From Actinomycetota bacterium (lineage in GTDB: Bacteria; Actinomycetota; Humimicrobiia; Humimicrobiales; Humimicrobiaceae): DNA of 14,275 nt. Position 1 is the first letter of the stretch, and each line of letters begins with the position of its first letter. Location: the NCBI GenBank assembly GCA_028696435.1, contig JAQVHC010000025.1, positions 1-14,275 on the forward strand, read 5' to 3'. Of the stretch, positions 1 through 6,374 are shown piece after piece. The notes under the pieces were generated by a model. The model searched no databases and was not told the DNA's origin. It saw only the letters and a program-made list of their open reading frames with translations. Made by a program: the position numbers and the translations under genes.

Positions 1-1098
1 CACAGTATCACCATTCTTTATTACATTTATCTTAACGTTTGCAATACTGTAATTATCATTTTTATCATATGCATAAACGTAGGTAATATTTTCGCCTTCA
101 TCAAGCATGCTTATTTCTATTGTTTCTTCCCATCCACCATTTATAATTCCAGTTGAACCAAGTATGTTATACTGGAAGCTTTTGTTAGTTCCAAGTAAAT
201 TACTTTTATTTCTTTCCGGACCCTTGTAGAATTCAACTTTTTTTAACTCAATAGGAGGACTATTTTTTATATCTGCAGACCAGCCAATTATTTTAAAGTT
301 TTCAGTAACTACAGAATCATTTGCAGGTTCAAGACCAAGGACCTTTATCGTAAATTCTGAAAATTCCCTGCCGCTGGTGGTAATGATACTACCAGTACTG
401 CCAGTTTTGTCACTACTGCTACTTCCGCTACTTCCGCTGCTCTTTTTAATACCCTTTGAAAATTCTACTATAGCATTATAAAGACCTACCGCACATTTCT
501 CTTTGAAATTAGAAGTTTTTAATAGTTCAGCCTCTGTGGGATTGGAAACAAAAGCACACTCCACCAGTGCTGCAGGCATTTTAGTGTATTTAATAACTTT
601 AAAATCTGCTGTTTTTACCCCGCGGTTTGCCCGACCTATCTGTTTTACAAGATTAGATTGAACAAGGCTTGCAAATTGACTTGAGCCGTTCACTCCATTT
701 GCACACCAGTAAGTTTCAGTTCCGTGGGCATATTCAGTCAATGCTGCATTATTATGAATTGATAAGAAAATATCCACACCCGAACTATTTGCTTTGTTTA
801 CCCTCTCATCAAGAGATGAAGAAGTATCTCTGGTTCTTGTCATAATTACTTCAAAGCCATTTGCCTCCAGTTTGGATTTAAGCCGCAGTGCAATATCAAG
901 GTTTGCATCTTTCTCGTTTAATCCAAATCTAACCGCACCCGGGTCGCTACCACCATGCCCTGCATCAATACAGACCTTTATTTTTGCGCTCGCCGCGTAA
1001 AGACTATTATCTGCAGGTATATAAATGAAAGTTAAACAAAAAGCAATTACAGTTATAAAAACTGTAACAAGCTTCAATGATTTTTTAATTTTTTCCAT
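1..1098 (-). CDS. Exported N-acetylmuramoyl-L-alanine amidase (Amidase_3), C-terminus off the window
   Basis: Cleaves the amide bond between N-acetylmuramic acid and the stem peptide of peptidoglycan; acts outside the membrane. The visible 366 residues start with a basic, hydrophobic signal peptide (about 1-36, ending near LYAASA). The Amidase_3 domain follows (about 40-215) with all expected residues: zinc ligands His48 (DAGHGG), Glu62 (LNEKD) and His115 (SIHNN), and catalytic Glu180 (ALVEC). A Ser/Gly/Thr linker (about 219-242) then leads to a beta-rich, Ig-like segment (about 246-362) that may bind wall or glycan. The frame is still open at base 1, so the protein is truncated by the window edge. 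The ATG at 1098-1096 has a strong SD, AGAGGAGT (about 1116-1108). That SD overlaps the stop codon of the GerMN lipoprotein gene, so the two are almost certainly co-transcribed and translationally coupled. The amidase call is firm; the C-terminal domain type is inferred. Confidence 0.92.
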   Translation of the reverse strand, partial: MEKIKKSLKLVTVFITVIAFCLTFIYIPADNSLYAASAKIKVCIDAGHGGSDPGAVRFGLNEKDANLDIALRLKSKLEANGFEVIMTRTRDTSSSLDERVNKANSSGVDIFLSIHNNAALTEYAHGTETYWCANGVNGSSQFASLVQSNLVKQIGRANRGVKTADFKVIKYTKMPAALVECAFVSNPTEAELLKTSNFKEKCAVGLYNAIVEFSKGIKKSSGSSGSSSSDKTGSTGSIITTSGREFSEFTIKVLGLEPANDSVVTENFKIIGWSADIKNSPPIELKKVEFYKGPERNKSNLLGTNKSFQYNILGSTGIINGGWEETIEISMLDEGENITYVYAYDKNDNYSIANVKINVIKNGDTV

Positions 1099-1113
1099 TG
1101 AAATCTTACTCCT

Positions 1114-1785
1114 CTATTCTTTTATCAAATCGCTTCTTCTGAATATTGGCTCATCAATGGCAAGCTCACCCAGTATATCCAGTTTTTCTCCATCTATATA
1201 AAAAGACACTGAATTTATTTCGGGAAATTCAGTTAATGTATTGACTATTGAATAGATAAGTAAAATATCAGTTGTATCGCTACGAAATCTGTCTTCAACA
1301 AACTCTTCTGAAAGGTCAACTTTTGCAAGTCCGTTTTCAACGGTCACTGAATTTATTTTTGTGCTTTCCGGAATAAGGCGGTGAAGGCTGCCATCAACTG
1401 GAAGTTTCATTAATTCATAAAGTGCATCAACATATTTGTTTTCCGCTGAAACAGTTCTTGCCTCACCTACCAGATACTGTGCCATATCGTCTGCATAATA
1501 TACGTTTATGGTAATATCACCGGATTCATTTTCACCGGTTTCTTCGGGAGGAGGATTCTCATTATTATTTTCTTCTGTTTCTGTTGTTTCTTCTTCTGTA
1601 GTACTGATAGAATTACCACTATCTGTATTATTACCATTGCCACCAGAAGCCCCTGAGGGATCATTTAAAGGGGTACATGAAACAAAAAAAAGCAGCCCTG
1701 ATAAAATAAAGCATATAATTATGCTTAAAGCTGCTTTTCTAAAAAAACGAGTGGTGCAATTTTTGTGTACTTTATTCTTTTTCAT
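1114..1785 (-). CDS. GerMN-domain lipoprotein
   Basis: Probable membrane lipoprotein of 223 residues carrying one GerMN domain, a fold found in spore-germination protein GerM, in actinobacterial LpqB and in many wall-associated proteins; its biochemical role is not settled. A basic N-terminus and hydrophobic stretch (about 17-35) end in a lipobox-like FVSC, with Cys37 as the lipidated residue (the -3 position is Phe rather than Leu, so the box is not ideal). A disordered Gly/Ser/Asn/Glu linker (about 40-88) precedes the GerMN domain (about 89-210), recognised by DITINVYYAD, AKVDLSEEF and the YSIVNTLTEFPEI stretch. The gene stops (TAG) 15 bases before the amidase ATG and inside its SD, which implies a joint job at the cell wall. 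The start at 1785 has no clear SD. A related GerMN protein lies at 9472-10461. Confidence 0.85.
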   Translation of the reverse strand: MKKNKVHKNCTTRFFRKAALSIIICFILSGLLFFVSCTPLNDPSGASGGNGNNTDSGNSISTTEEETTETEENNNENPPPEETGENESGDITINVYYADDMAQYLVGEARTVSAENKYVDALYELMKLPVDGSLHRLIPESTKINSVTVENGLAKVDLSEEFVEDRFRSDTTDILLIYSIVNTLTEFPEINSVSFYIDGEKLDILGELAIDEPIFRRSDLIKE

Positions 1786-1864
1786 TGCTACAAATAATGT
1801 TATTTTATTGCTATAAATTTACTTTATATATTTTTATATTTCTATTAAGAATATTATGTAAGAA

Positions 1865-1893
1865 ATAATTACATATTTTTATTATAATGTCAA
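1865..1893 (-). promoter_or_regulatory. Candidate sigma-A-type promoter of the GerMN-amidase operon
   Basis: On the minus strand there is a perfect -35 TTGACA (1893-1888), a 17-base spacer, and a -10 AATTAT (1870-1865) preceded by an extended TGT. The start point would fall near 1858, giving a leader of about 70 bases before the lipoprotein gene. The -35 is perfect but the -10 matches only four of six positions. Confidence 0.5.
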
Positions 1894-1895
1894 GC

Positions 1896-1905
1896 AGGTA
1901 TACCT
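1896..1905. promoter_or_regulatory. Palindrome AGGTATACCT next to the -35
   Basis: A perfect 10-base palindrome lies two bases upstream of the candidate -35 of the GerMN-amidase operon. Its position would suit a small operator. No second copy was seen at another promoter here, so a regulatory role is only inferred. Confidence 0.3.
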
Positions 1906-2007
1906 ATAACCCCGATTTTACGTGTTTCTTAAGAATTAATTAATAAATAACTAAGATGCTGATAAGGGGTATAATTATGCTTTATTTTAAGTAGCTTTAA
2001 ATTCTTT

Positions 2008-3486
2008 TTATTTTGTTATTGTTACATTCAGGTTTATATTCTTCTGGGAGTACTTCCAGCCATCTTCCTGGTTATTATTAATAACACTAATATTGTAAGG
2101 ACCGCTAAAATGAATTCTTATCTGAAATCTTGATTTTCCTGAATCTATTGCCTTCTGGAGCTCGTCTTTTAATTTAGAAACATTACATGTAATTGTTGGA
2201 GTATTGTACGCAGCAATATAAGTTCCCTCTATTTTAAAATCATCCTGTTTTATTTGCCTATCTCCCCAGCTTAAAACATTTATATTCAGTCTTTCAAGAA
2301 AAGACAGGGGATCACCTTTTATTTCTGTGATGCTAAGAGTGAGAGTTGCAGATTGTACCTTATCTCCTTTTTTAAACCCGGATATATCAAAGCTGACAAA
2401 CCCGCTGCAGGGATTATTACGTACTGAATCACCTGCATAAATGCTTCCTCCCCTGTGTGCTTCTCCACCACTACCATACTCAATGTACCCTCCCTCACTT
2501 TCTTTTCTGGGCACTGTTATATTTGTTATGGTAGGAGTTTCAGTAGATGTCCGGGGTGTTTCTACGACCACCTTTCCAACATAAACAGTTATTGACGTAT
2601 TAGAAACATTACCTTTCCCGTCACTTACCGATACAGATATATTGTAATCACCTGGCGTATCCGGAGTACTCCATTTAGCTGGATTTTTTGTTTTATCAGC
2701 AATAGTACCTCCTGCCACATTCCATTCAAATGATAATTGATCACTGTCCGGGTCAACAGCATCAACAAAAATATCATACTTCTCTCCAACAAATACCGTG
2801 CTGCTTGAAAGCGTTATTCCCTTTATCTCCGGGCTTGCATTACAATTCCAGACAAGTGTCATGGTATCCGAAGCTTTACCTTCAGTATTTTCCGCAACAG
2901 CGGTAAGGATATAATATTTTTTATCTCTCGAAATATTTACCTGCGCTTTACCCGGGCCCAGCGAGCCAAGACTATCATCCTTACTGAAACTTACCGATGG
3001 CGCAGGGTTACCTGTAACATTAGCCTTAACACGATAGTAGCATACATCGCCCGCCCTTGAATAAAGGGGACCTTCATATATTTCCAGTTTTATTGTAGGG
3101 GGTGTTTTTGACTTCTTTTCATCTTTGTCTTCGTCATTATCGTCCTCATCAGGAGCTTGCTCTTTCTTAGATGAGTCATCTACATCTTTACTTTCTTTCT
3201 CTATATTATTATCTGCTACCTCACCTTTTTTGCTTCCTATGTTAGATAAAAATCCCAGCAGAGCAGTTATGTTTCTGTCCATAAATTTATAAATTGGCTG
3301 GAAGTTTAGAGCAACAATAACAACTACAGCAACCAGTGCAATGATTCCGATTATTGTAAATACTGTTTTTCTTTTAACAGTAGCTTTTCTTTTTTCTCCT
3401 GGTTCCGGCTTTCTGGCATGCTTCATTCCTTTATCAACAACTTTTGCATGCTTCATGGTTCTTTTATTGTTTTTGGCATGTTTCAT
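2008..3486 (-). CDS. Membrane-anchored surface protein with Ig/PKD-like domains and a DNRLRE-like C-terminal domain
   Basis: A 492-residue protein of unknown specific function. It has a basic cytoplasmic N-terminus built of three ten-residue repeats (1-30, each beginning MKHA), one transmembrane helix (about 41-60) and an acidic, lysine-rich disordered stalk (about 88-128). An Ig-like domain (about 130-214) and a PKD/cadherin-like domain (about 218-304, with DAVDPDSDQLSFEW and a Gly-Asp-Tyr turn before SVSVSDGKGN) follow. The C-terminal beta domain (about 325-492, with GFVSFDISGF and ATLTLSITE) resembles the DNRLRE family of surface proteins. No catalytic motif is visible, so it is probably an adhesive or structural wall protein. 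It starts 25 bases after rmlB ends and is likely co-transcribed. The ATG at 3486 has only a weak AAGG well upstream; the Met codons at 3456 and 3426 are possible alternatives. Confidence 0.8.
   Translation of the reverse strand: MKHAKNNKRTMKHAKVVDKGMKHARKPEPGEKRKATVKRKTVFTIIGIIALVAVVVIVALNFQPIYKFMDRNITALLGFLSNIGSKKGEVADNNIEKESKDVDDSSKKEQAPDEDDNDEDKDEKKSKTPPTIKLEIYEGPLYSRAGDVCYYRVKANVTGNPAPSVSFSKDDSLGSLGPGKAQVNISRDKKYYILTAVAENTEGKASDTMTLVWNCNASPEIKGITLSSSTVFVGEKYDIFVDAVDPDSDQLSFEWNVAGGTIADKTKNPAKWSTPDTPGDYNISVSVSDGKGNVSNTSITVYVGKVVVETPRTSTETPTITNITVPRKESEGGYIEYGSGGEAHRGGSIYAGDSVRNNPCSGFVSFDISGFKKGDKVQSATLTLSITEIKGDPLSFLERLNINVLSWGDRQIKQDDFKIEGTYIAAYNTPTITCNVSKLKDELQKAIDSGKSRFQIRIHFSGPYNISVINNNQEDGWKYSQKNINLNVTITK
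3397..3486 (-). repeat. Three tandem 30-base repeats encoding MKHA-type decapeptides
   Basis: Units 3486-3457, 3456-3427 and 3426-3397 each begin with ATGAARCATGC and then diverge, giving MKHAK, MKHAK and MKHAR at ten-residue spacing. They form the cytoplasmic N-terminus of the surface protein, and each unit supplies a possible start codon. Confidence 0.8.
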
Positions 3487-3511
3487 GTCTAAAACATTCA
3501 GCCTTAAAAAA

Positions 3512-4507
3512 TTACAAATATTTACGTCTTATCAGTGGTCTCCACCAGTCTTCATTATTTATATACCAGTGTACTGTCTTCTCAAGCGCTTCTTCAAAAT
3601 CATAAATGGCATTCCAGTTAAATTCGTTTTTTATTTTTGAACAATCTACAGAATACCTGCGATCGTGGCCCGGCCTATCTGTAACAGGCTCTATCATATC
3701 TTCAGACTTGCCCATAATTTCAATTATCTTTTTAGTTATCCATATATTTTGTTTTTCATTTCCTGCACCAATATTATAAACCTCACCTATCCTCCCTCTG
3801 TGAAGAATAATATCAAGTGCAATGCAATTATCTTCTACATAAATCCAGTCTCTCACATTCATACCATCCCCGTAAAGCGGAACTTTTATGTTATCAATAA
3901 GATTTGTGATAAAAAGAGGAATTAATTTTTCAGGAAACTGATAGGGGCCGAAATTGTTTGTAGTTCTTGTAATAATAACAGGAGTACCGTAAGTCTTATA
4001 AAAGGACCGCACTATCATTTCAGCTCCGGCTTTGGATGCTGAATATGGACTATTTGGCTTCAGCGGGTCCTCCTCTTTAAACGAGCCTTTTTCTATTGAG
4101 CCATAAACCTCATCCGTACTAATCTGAAGGAAAATGCCACTGTTGTATTTTCTCATTGCTTCCAGAAGGACATAAGCGCCATAAATATCAGTCTGGATAA
4201 ATATGCCCGGGTCTTCTATTGACCTGTCTACATGAGATTCAGCAGCAAAGTTTATAACTGCATCAATTTTCCGGGAATCAAAGATTTTATCTACAATTTT
4301 TTTGTCGGCTATATCACCACGAATAAACATGTAATTTGGATTATCTTCAACGTCTCTTAGATTTTCGAGGTTCCCTGCATAGGTTAATTTGTCAAGATTA
4401 ATAACTTTGTATTCGGGATATTTTTTTAAAATGTAGTGAATAAAGTTACTGCCTATAAATCCTGCTCCGCCTGTTACAAGCAGGCTCTTAAAACTTCTTT
4501 CTTCCAA
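3512..4507 (-). CDS. rmlB: dTDP-glucose 4,6-dehydratase
   Basis: Converts dTDP-glucose to dTDP-4-dehydro-6-deoxyglucose in the cytoplasm, the second step of the dTDP-rhamnose route and the entry to many deoxysugars. The 331 residues match the family's usual length. Visible marks: NAD-binding GGAGFIG (13-19), the LDKLTYAGNLENL segment (38-50), catalytic TDE (131-133), YSASK (155-159, Tyr155/Lys159), NNFGPYQFPEK (184-194) and DRPGHDRRY (277-285). The last three are typical of RmlB rather than of GalE. The start codon is TTG (4507-4505), preceded at four bases by AGGAGG (4516-4511); no ATG lies near the start of the Rossmann fold, so TTG is well supported. The surface-protein gene follows 25 bases downstream. 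rmlA and rmlD are not in the window, so the final sugar may be rhamnose or another 6-deoxyhexose. Confidence 0.93.
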   Translation of the reverse strand: MEERSFKSLLVTGGAGFIGSNFIHYILKKYPEYKVINLDKLTYAGNLENLRDVEDNPNYMFIRGDIADKKIVDKIFDSRKIDAVINFAAESHVDRSIEDPGIFIQTDIYGAYVLLEAMRKYNSGIFLQISTDEVYGSIEKGSFKEEDPLKPNSPYSASKAGAEMIVRSFYKTYGTPVIITRTTNNFGPYQFPEKLIPLFITNLIDNIKVPLYGDGMNVRDWIYVEDNCIALDIILHRGRIGEVYNIGAGNEKQNIWITKKIIEIMGKSEDMIEPVTDRPGHDRRYSVDCSKIKNEFNWNAIYDFEEALEKTVHWYINNEDWWRPLIRRKYL

Positions 4508-4560
4508 TTAGCCTCCTAACATACCCTGCATTTTTCTATATTCTTTCTATTGTTTCTCCT

Positions 4561-4588
4561 ATTATCTATCTATGAAATTCTATATCAA
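4561..4588 (-). promoter_or_regulatory. Candidate promoter for rmlB and the surface-protein gene
   Basis: Minus-strand TTGATA (4588-4583), 16-base spacer, GATAAT (4566-4561); each box matches consensus at five of six positions. The predicted start is near 4554, giving a leader of about 47 bases before the TTG start of rmlB. In so AT-rich a spacer, chance matches are common. Confidence 0.4.
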
Positions 4589-4623
4589 CTAATAATAACT
4601 TAATAAACTTTATGCAACAATAA

Positions 4624-4692
4624 TCATTTTATTATATTTTCTGGAGCTTTTCTATCCGTCTTTTCTATAACTCTTCCCAAACTTTCATTCAT
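4624..4692 (-). CDS. Possible 22-residue ORF with a strong SD
   Basis: A short frame reading MNESLGRVIEK then TDRKAPENIIK, starting with ATG at 4692. It has a perfect AAGGAG (4704-4699) six bases before the ATG, and the ATG overlaps the TGA of the ATPase-relic reading frame as ATGA, the usual geometry of translational coupling. No known family was recognised. It may be a real small protein, the stub of a lost gene, or a duplicated fragment: its IEKTDRK resembles IEKMDRK in the tail of the neighbouring relic. It would be transcribed toward rmlB. Confidence 0.25.
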   Translation of the reverse strand: MNESLGRVIEKTDRKAPENIIK

Positions 4693-4953
4693 CGTCGTCT
4701 CCTTATAGCTTGTAGCTTACCCTCCAGCTCTTTCCTATCCATCTTTTCTATCCCGGCGGTTTGTAATAATCAAGTAAACCAGACAGGGGAAAACAGCACA
4801 TCAGTCTTATCAATCTTAGCCTCTCCCCAGAGTCCCTTTGTTAAAATCAATCCACGAGGCGGCTTATATTTTTTTTACAAAATTTATAAAACTCCTTCCG
4901 GGTTTAGGTGAATTAAAATTAGTATACTTTACTTCAATTGGAATTAAATCACA
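4689..4953 (-). pseudogene. Decayed C-terminal fragment resembling a DUF4143-type AAA ATPase
   Basis: Reading the minus strand from 4953 gives CDLIPIEVKYTNF, then PKPGRSFINFVKK up to an 8-A run (4876-4869), where that frame hits TAA. Dropping one base restores KYKPPRGLILTKGLWGE, then AKIDKTDVLFSPVWFT, followed by an in-frame TGA (4772-4770). After that the frame stays open for 26 codons, to a TGA at 4691-4689. The order 'IPIEVKY ... LTKGLWGE ... VLFSPVWF' matches the C-terminus of DUF4143 ATPases as I recall the family (PD-(D/E)XK-like IEVK, then a terminal beta strand). There is no AAA domain and no start upstream, only stops. So this is a relic: one frameshift, at least one nonsense codon and the N-terminal bulk missing. 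The family match is from memory and unverified; a pseudogene of some kind is fairly secure. Confidence 0.6.
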
Positions 4954-5012
4954 ATTAAAATAATGTTACCCCATATAAATCCTAAAAACAAAAGATTTAC
5001 ATTACATAAATT

Positions 5013-5032
5013 TTGTGTAATAATTTACACAA
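5013..5032. promoter_or_regulatory. Perfect 8+8 inverted repeat, candidate antitoxin operator
   Basis: TTGTGTAA (5013-5020), four-base spacer TAAT, TTACACAA (5025-5032). It sits directly upstream of the -35 position of the toxin-antitoxin promoter. Ribbon-helix-helix antitoxins typically bind such short inverted repeats to repress their own operon, so autoregulation is a reasonable inference. Confidence 0.55.
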
Positions 5033-5053
5033 TAATTATGTTCTCAATCTTTG

Positions 5054-5062
5054 TGGTATAAT
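5054..5062 (+). promoter_or_regulatory. Extended -10 promoter of the toxin-antitoxin operon
   Basis: A perfect TATAAT (5057-5062) carries the extended -10 element TGG (5054-5056). The -35 position (about 5034-5039, AATTAT) is poor, as expected for an extended -10 promoter. The start would be near 5069, followed by the SD AAGGAG (5075-5080). Confidence 0.6.
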
Positions 5063-5090
5063 ATCTCTCAAAATAAGGAGTGCAATAAAA

Positions 5091-5381
5091 ATGCCAAGAA
5101 TAAATATATCTATTTCTGAAGATGTTTTAAAAAAAGTTGACAAATATAAGGAAATAACAAACCTGACAAGGTCCGGTTTTATAATAGAAGCACTTGAAAA
5201 TTATTTTGAGCAGTTACAGAGTAGAATACTTGAAGAAAAAAAGAAAAAAGCTATTGAAGGTATTATTCAGATCAGAGAAAAAATAGGTGATGAACTTAAG
5301 GGCTGGGACTCAACTAAAGAAATAAAAAGATTGAGGGATAGTAGATGGGCAGGTTTACAAAAAAATGACAGAACGCAATAA
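5091..5381 (+). CDS. Ribbon-helix-helix (CopG/MetJ-type) antitoxin
   Basis: A 96-residue DNA-binding protein, probably the labile antitoxin that neutralises the PIN toxin encoded next and represses the shared promoter. The N-terminus has the ribbon-helix-helix pattern: a beta strand PRINISISEDVLKKVDKY (about 2-19), then the NLTRSGFIIEALENYF helix-turn-helix (about 24-39). A lysine/glutamate-rich helical tail (about 45-90) probably contacts the toxin. I chose the ATG at 5091 because AAGGAG (5075-5080) lies ten bases upstream and the beta strand starts right after it. An in-frame start at 5013 would add 26 residues but falls upstream of the promoter and inside the inverted repeat. The end overlaps the toxin start by 17 bases. 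Confidence 0.85.
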   Translation: MPRINISISEDVLKKVDKYKEITNLTRSGFIIEALENYFEQLQSRILEEKKKKAIEGIIQIREKIGDELKGWDSTKEIKRLRDSRWAGLQKNDRTQ

Positions 5382-5901
5382 AACAGAATACAATAATATA
5401 GAAAAACAAATCGACAATGGTATTTTTATAATTTCTGAAAGTGCCATAAAATCTTTTAACAAAAACATTAAATTAGTTCTGGACACATCTGTCATTGTGA
5501 AATGGTTCTTTAAGGATGACGAAAAAAATATAAAAAAAGCAGATCTTATTTTAAAGCAATATTTGAATAATGAGATAAAAATAATAATACCAGAGTTATC
5601 TGCATTTGAGCTGGCAAATGTTTTAATAAATAAAATTAAAAAATATCAGAATATCAATTTAGATATAATAGACAGGCTATATAACCTTGGAATTATTTTC
5701 TATATTGACAGGGAAATTTTAAAAGCTGCCACCAGAATAGCAATTGATATAAATGAGAGTGTCTATGACTGTATCTTTATTGCCACTGCTGAGCGGTTTA
5801 ACTGCAGGCTTGTTACAGATGATAATGCGCTATTTCTAAATTATAAAGATTATAGCAAAAGGAAAATAGAAATCCTGACCCTCGAAAAATACCGGTGCTA
5901 A
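5365..5901 (+). CDS. PIN-domain ribonuclease toxin, VapC-like
   Basis: Probable Mg-dependent RNase toxin of a VapBC-type pair. The PIN acidic residues are present in order: Asp40 (LVLDTSVIVKWFF), Glu82 (FELANVL), Asp135 (VYDCIFIATAE) and Asp152/153 (VTDDNAL). At 178 residues it is longer than typical VapC proteins (about 130-140), because about 34 residues (MTERNKTEYNN to SFNKN) precede the first core strand. No other ATG lies closer to the core, so the extension is probably real. The start overlaps the antitoxin end by 17 bases and has no good SD, which suggests translational coupling that keeps toxin below antitoxin. It converges with the RmlC-like gene, with only 17 bases between the stops. 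Confidence 0.85.
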   Translation: MTERNKTEYNNIEKQIDNGIFIISESAIKSFNKNIKLVLDTSVIVKWFFKDDEKNIKKADLILKQYLNNEIKIIIPELSAFELANVLINKIKKYQNINLDIIDRLYNLGIIFYIDREILKAATRIAIDINESVYDCIFIATAERFNCRLVTDDNALFLNYKDYSKRKIEILTLEKYRC

Positions 5902-5918
5902 TAAGAATGGCTTTTTCT

Positions 5919-6374
5919 TTACCTATCTTTTCTATCCCAGCAATATGGAATTTCAGGGCTGTGCGGGTCTACCCTGAATTCATCAGGTTCACTGTAGTCA
6001 TAAGGTTCTGTAGGAATATTCACGCATATTGCCTCATAATCCGTAATGCACTTAAAGCCATGGTAAACATATTTTGGAATCTGGAGAAGCATGGGATTAT
6101 GGACACCCATAAAGAATTCATTCACCTCTTTATATGTAGGAGAATCTTTCCTGCTGTCATACAAAACAATTTTCATCATACCCCTGATAACTACCATATT
6201 ATCTACCTGTTTTTTGTGGTAATGCCATCCTTTGACAACACCGGGATATGCCGTTGTCATATAAACCTGACCAAACTTTATAAACAGGTCATCATCAGAG
6301 CGAAGCATCTCCATAAGCCTGCCTCTCTCATCGGGTATTACTTTTAATTTTTTTATTTTTACTCCCTCTATCAA
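5919..6374 (-). CDS. Short RmlC-like cupin, dTDP-4-dehydrorhamnose 3,5-epimerase family
   Basis: A cytoplasmic cupin of 151 residues related to RmlC, which epimerises dTDP-4-dehydro-6-deoxyglucose at C3 and C5. Seen: PDERGRL (14-20), FGQVYMTTAYPGVVKGWHYH (34-53) with His51 at the position of the RmlC base, Gln56, YHGFK (104-108), and the C-terminal YDYSEPDEFR plus IPYCW typical of the family. It is shorter than classical RmlC (about 180 residues), so the substrate could be another NDP-4-keto sugar. The start is TTG (6374-6372), preceded at four to six bases by GGAGGGG (6385-6379). It lies downstream of the GT4 gene and is separated from rmlB by the opposite-strand toxin-antitoxin pair. The family is firm, the exact reaction less so. 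Confidence 0.82.
   Translation of the reverse strand: MIEGVKIKKLKVIPDERGRLMEMLRSDDDLFIKFGQVYMTTAYPGVVKGWHYHKKQVDNMVVIRGMMKIVLYDSRKDSPTYKEVNEFFMGVHNPMLLQIPKYVYHGFKCITDYEAICVNIPTEPYDYSEPDEFRVDPHSPEIPYCWDRKDR

Noticed and set aside
1508..1816. Plus-strand open frame of 102 codons
   Set aside because: It is antisense to the GerMN lipoprotein linker and signal peptide, low in complexity, and has no SD.
1903..1975. Long-range hairpin between TATAACCCC and GGGGTATA
   Set aside because: The arms are imperfect and more than 50 bases apart with no supporting context.
5013..5090. Longer antitoxin starting at 5013
   Set aside because: That start lies inside the inverted repeat and upstream of the TATAAT box; AAGGAG supports 5091.
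5895..6347. Plus-strand open frame of 150 codons following the toxin gene
   Set aside because: It is the antisense shadow of the RmlC-like gene, which has family motifs and a strong SD before its TTG.
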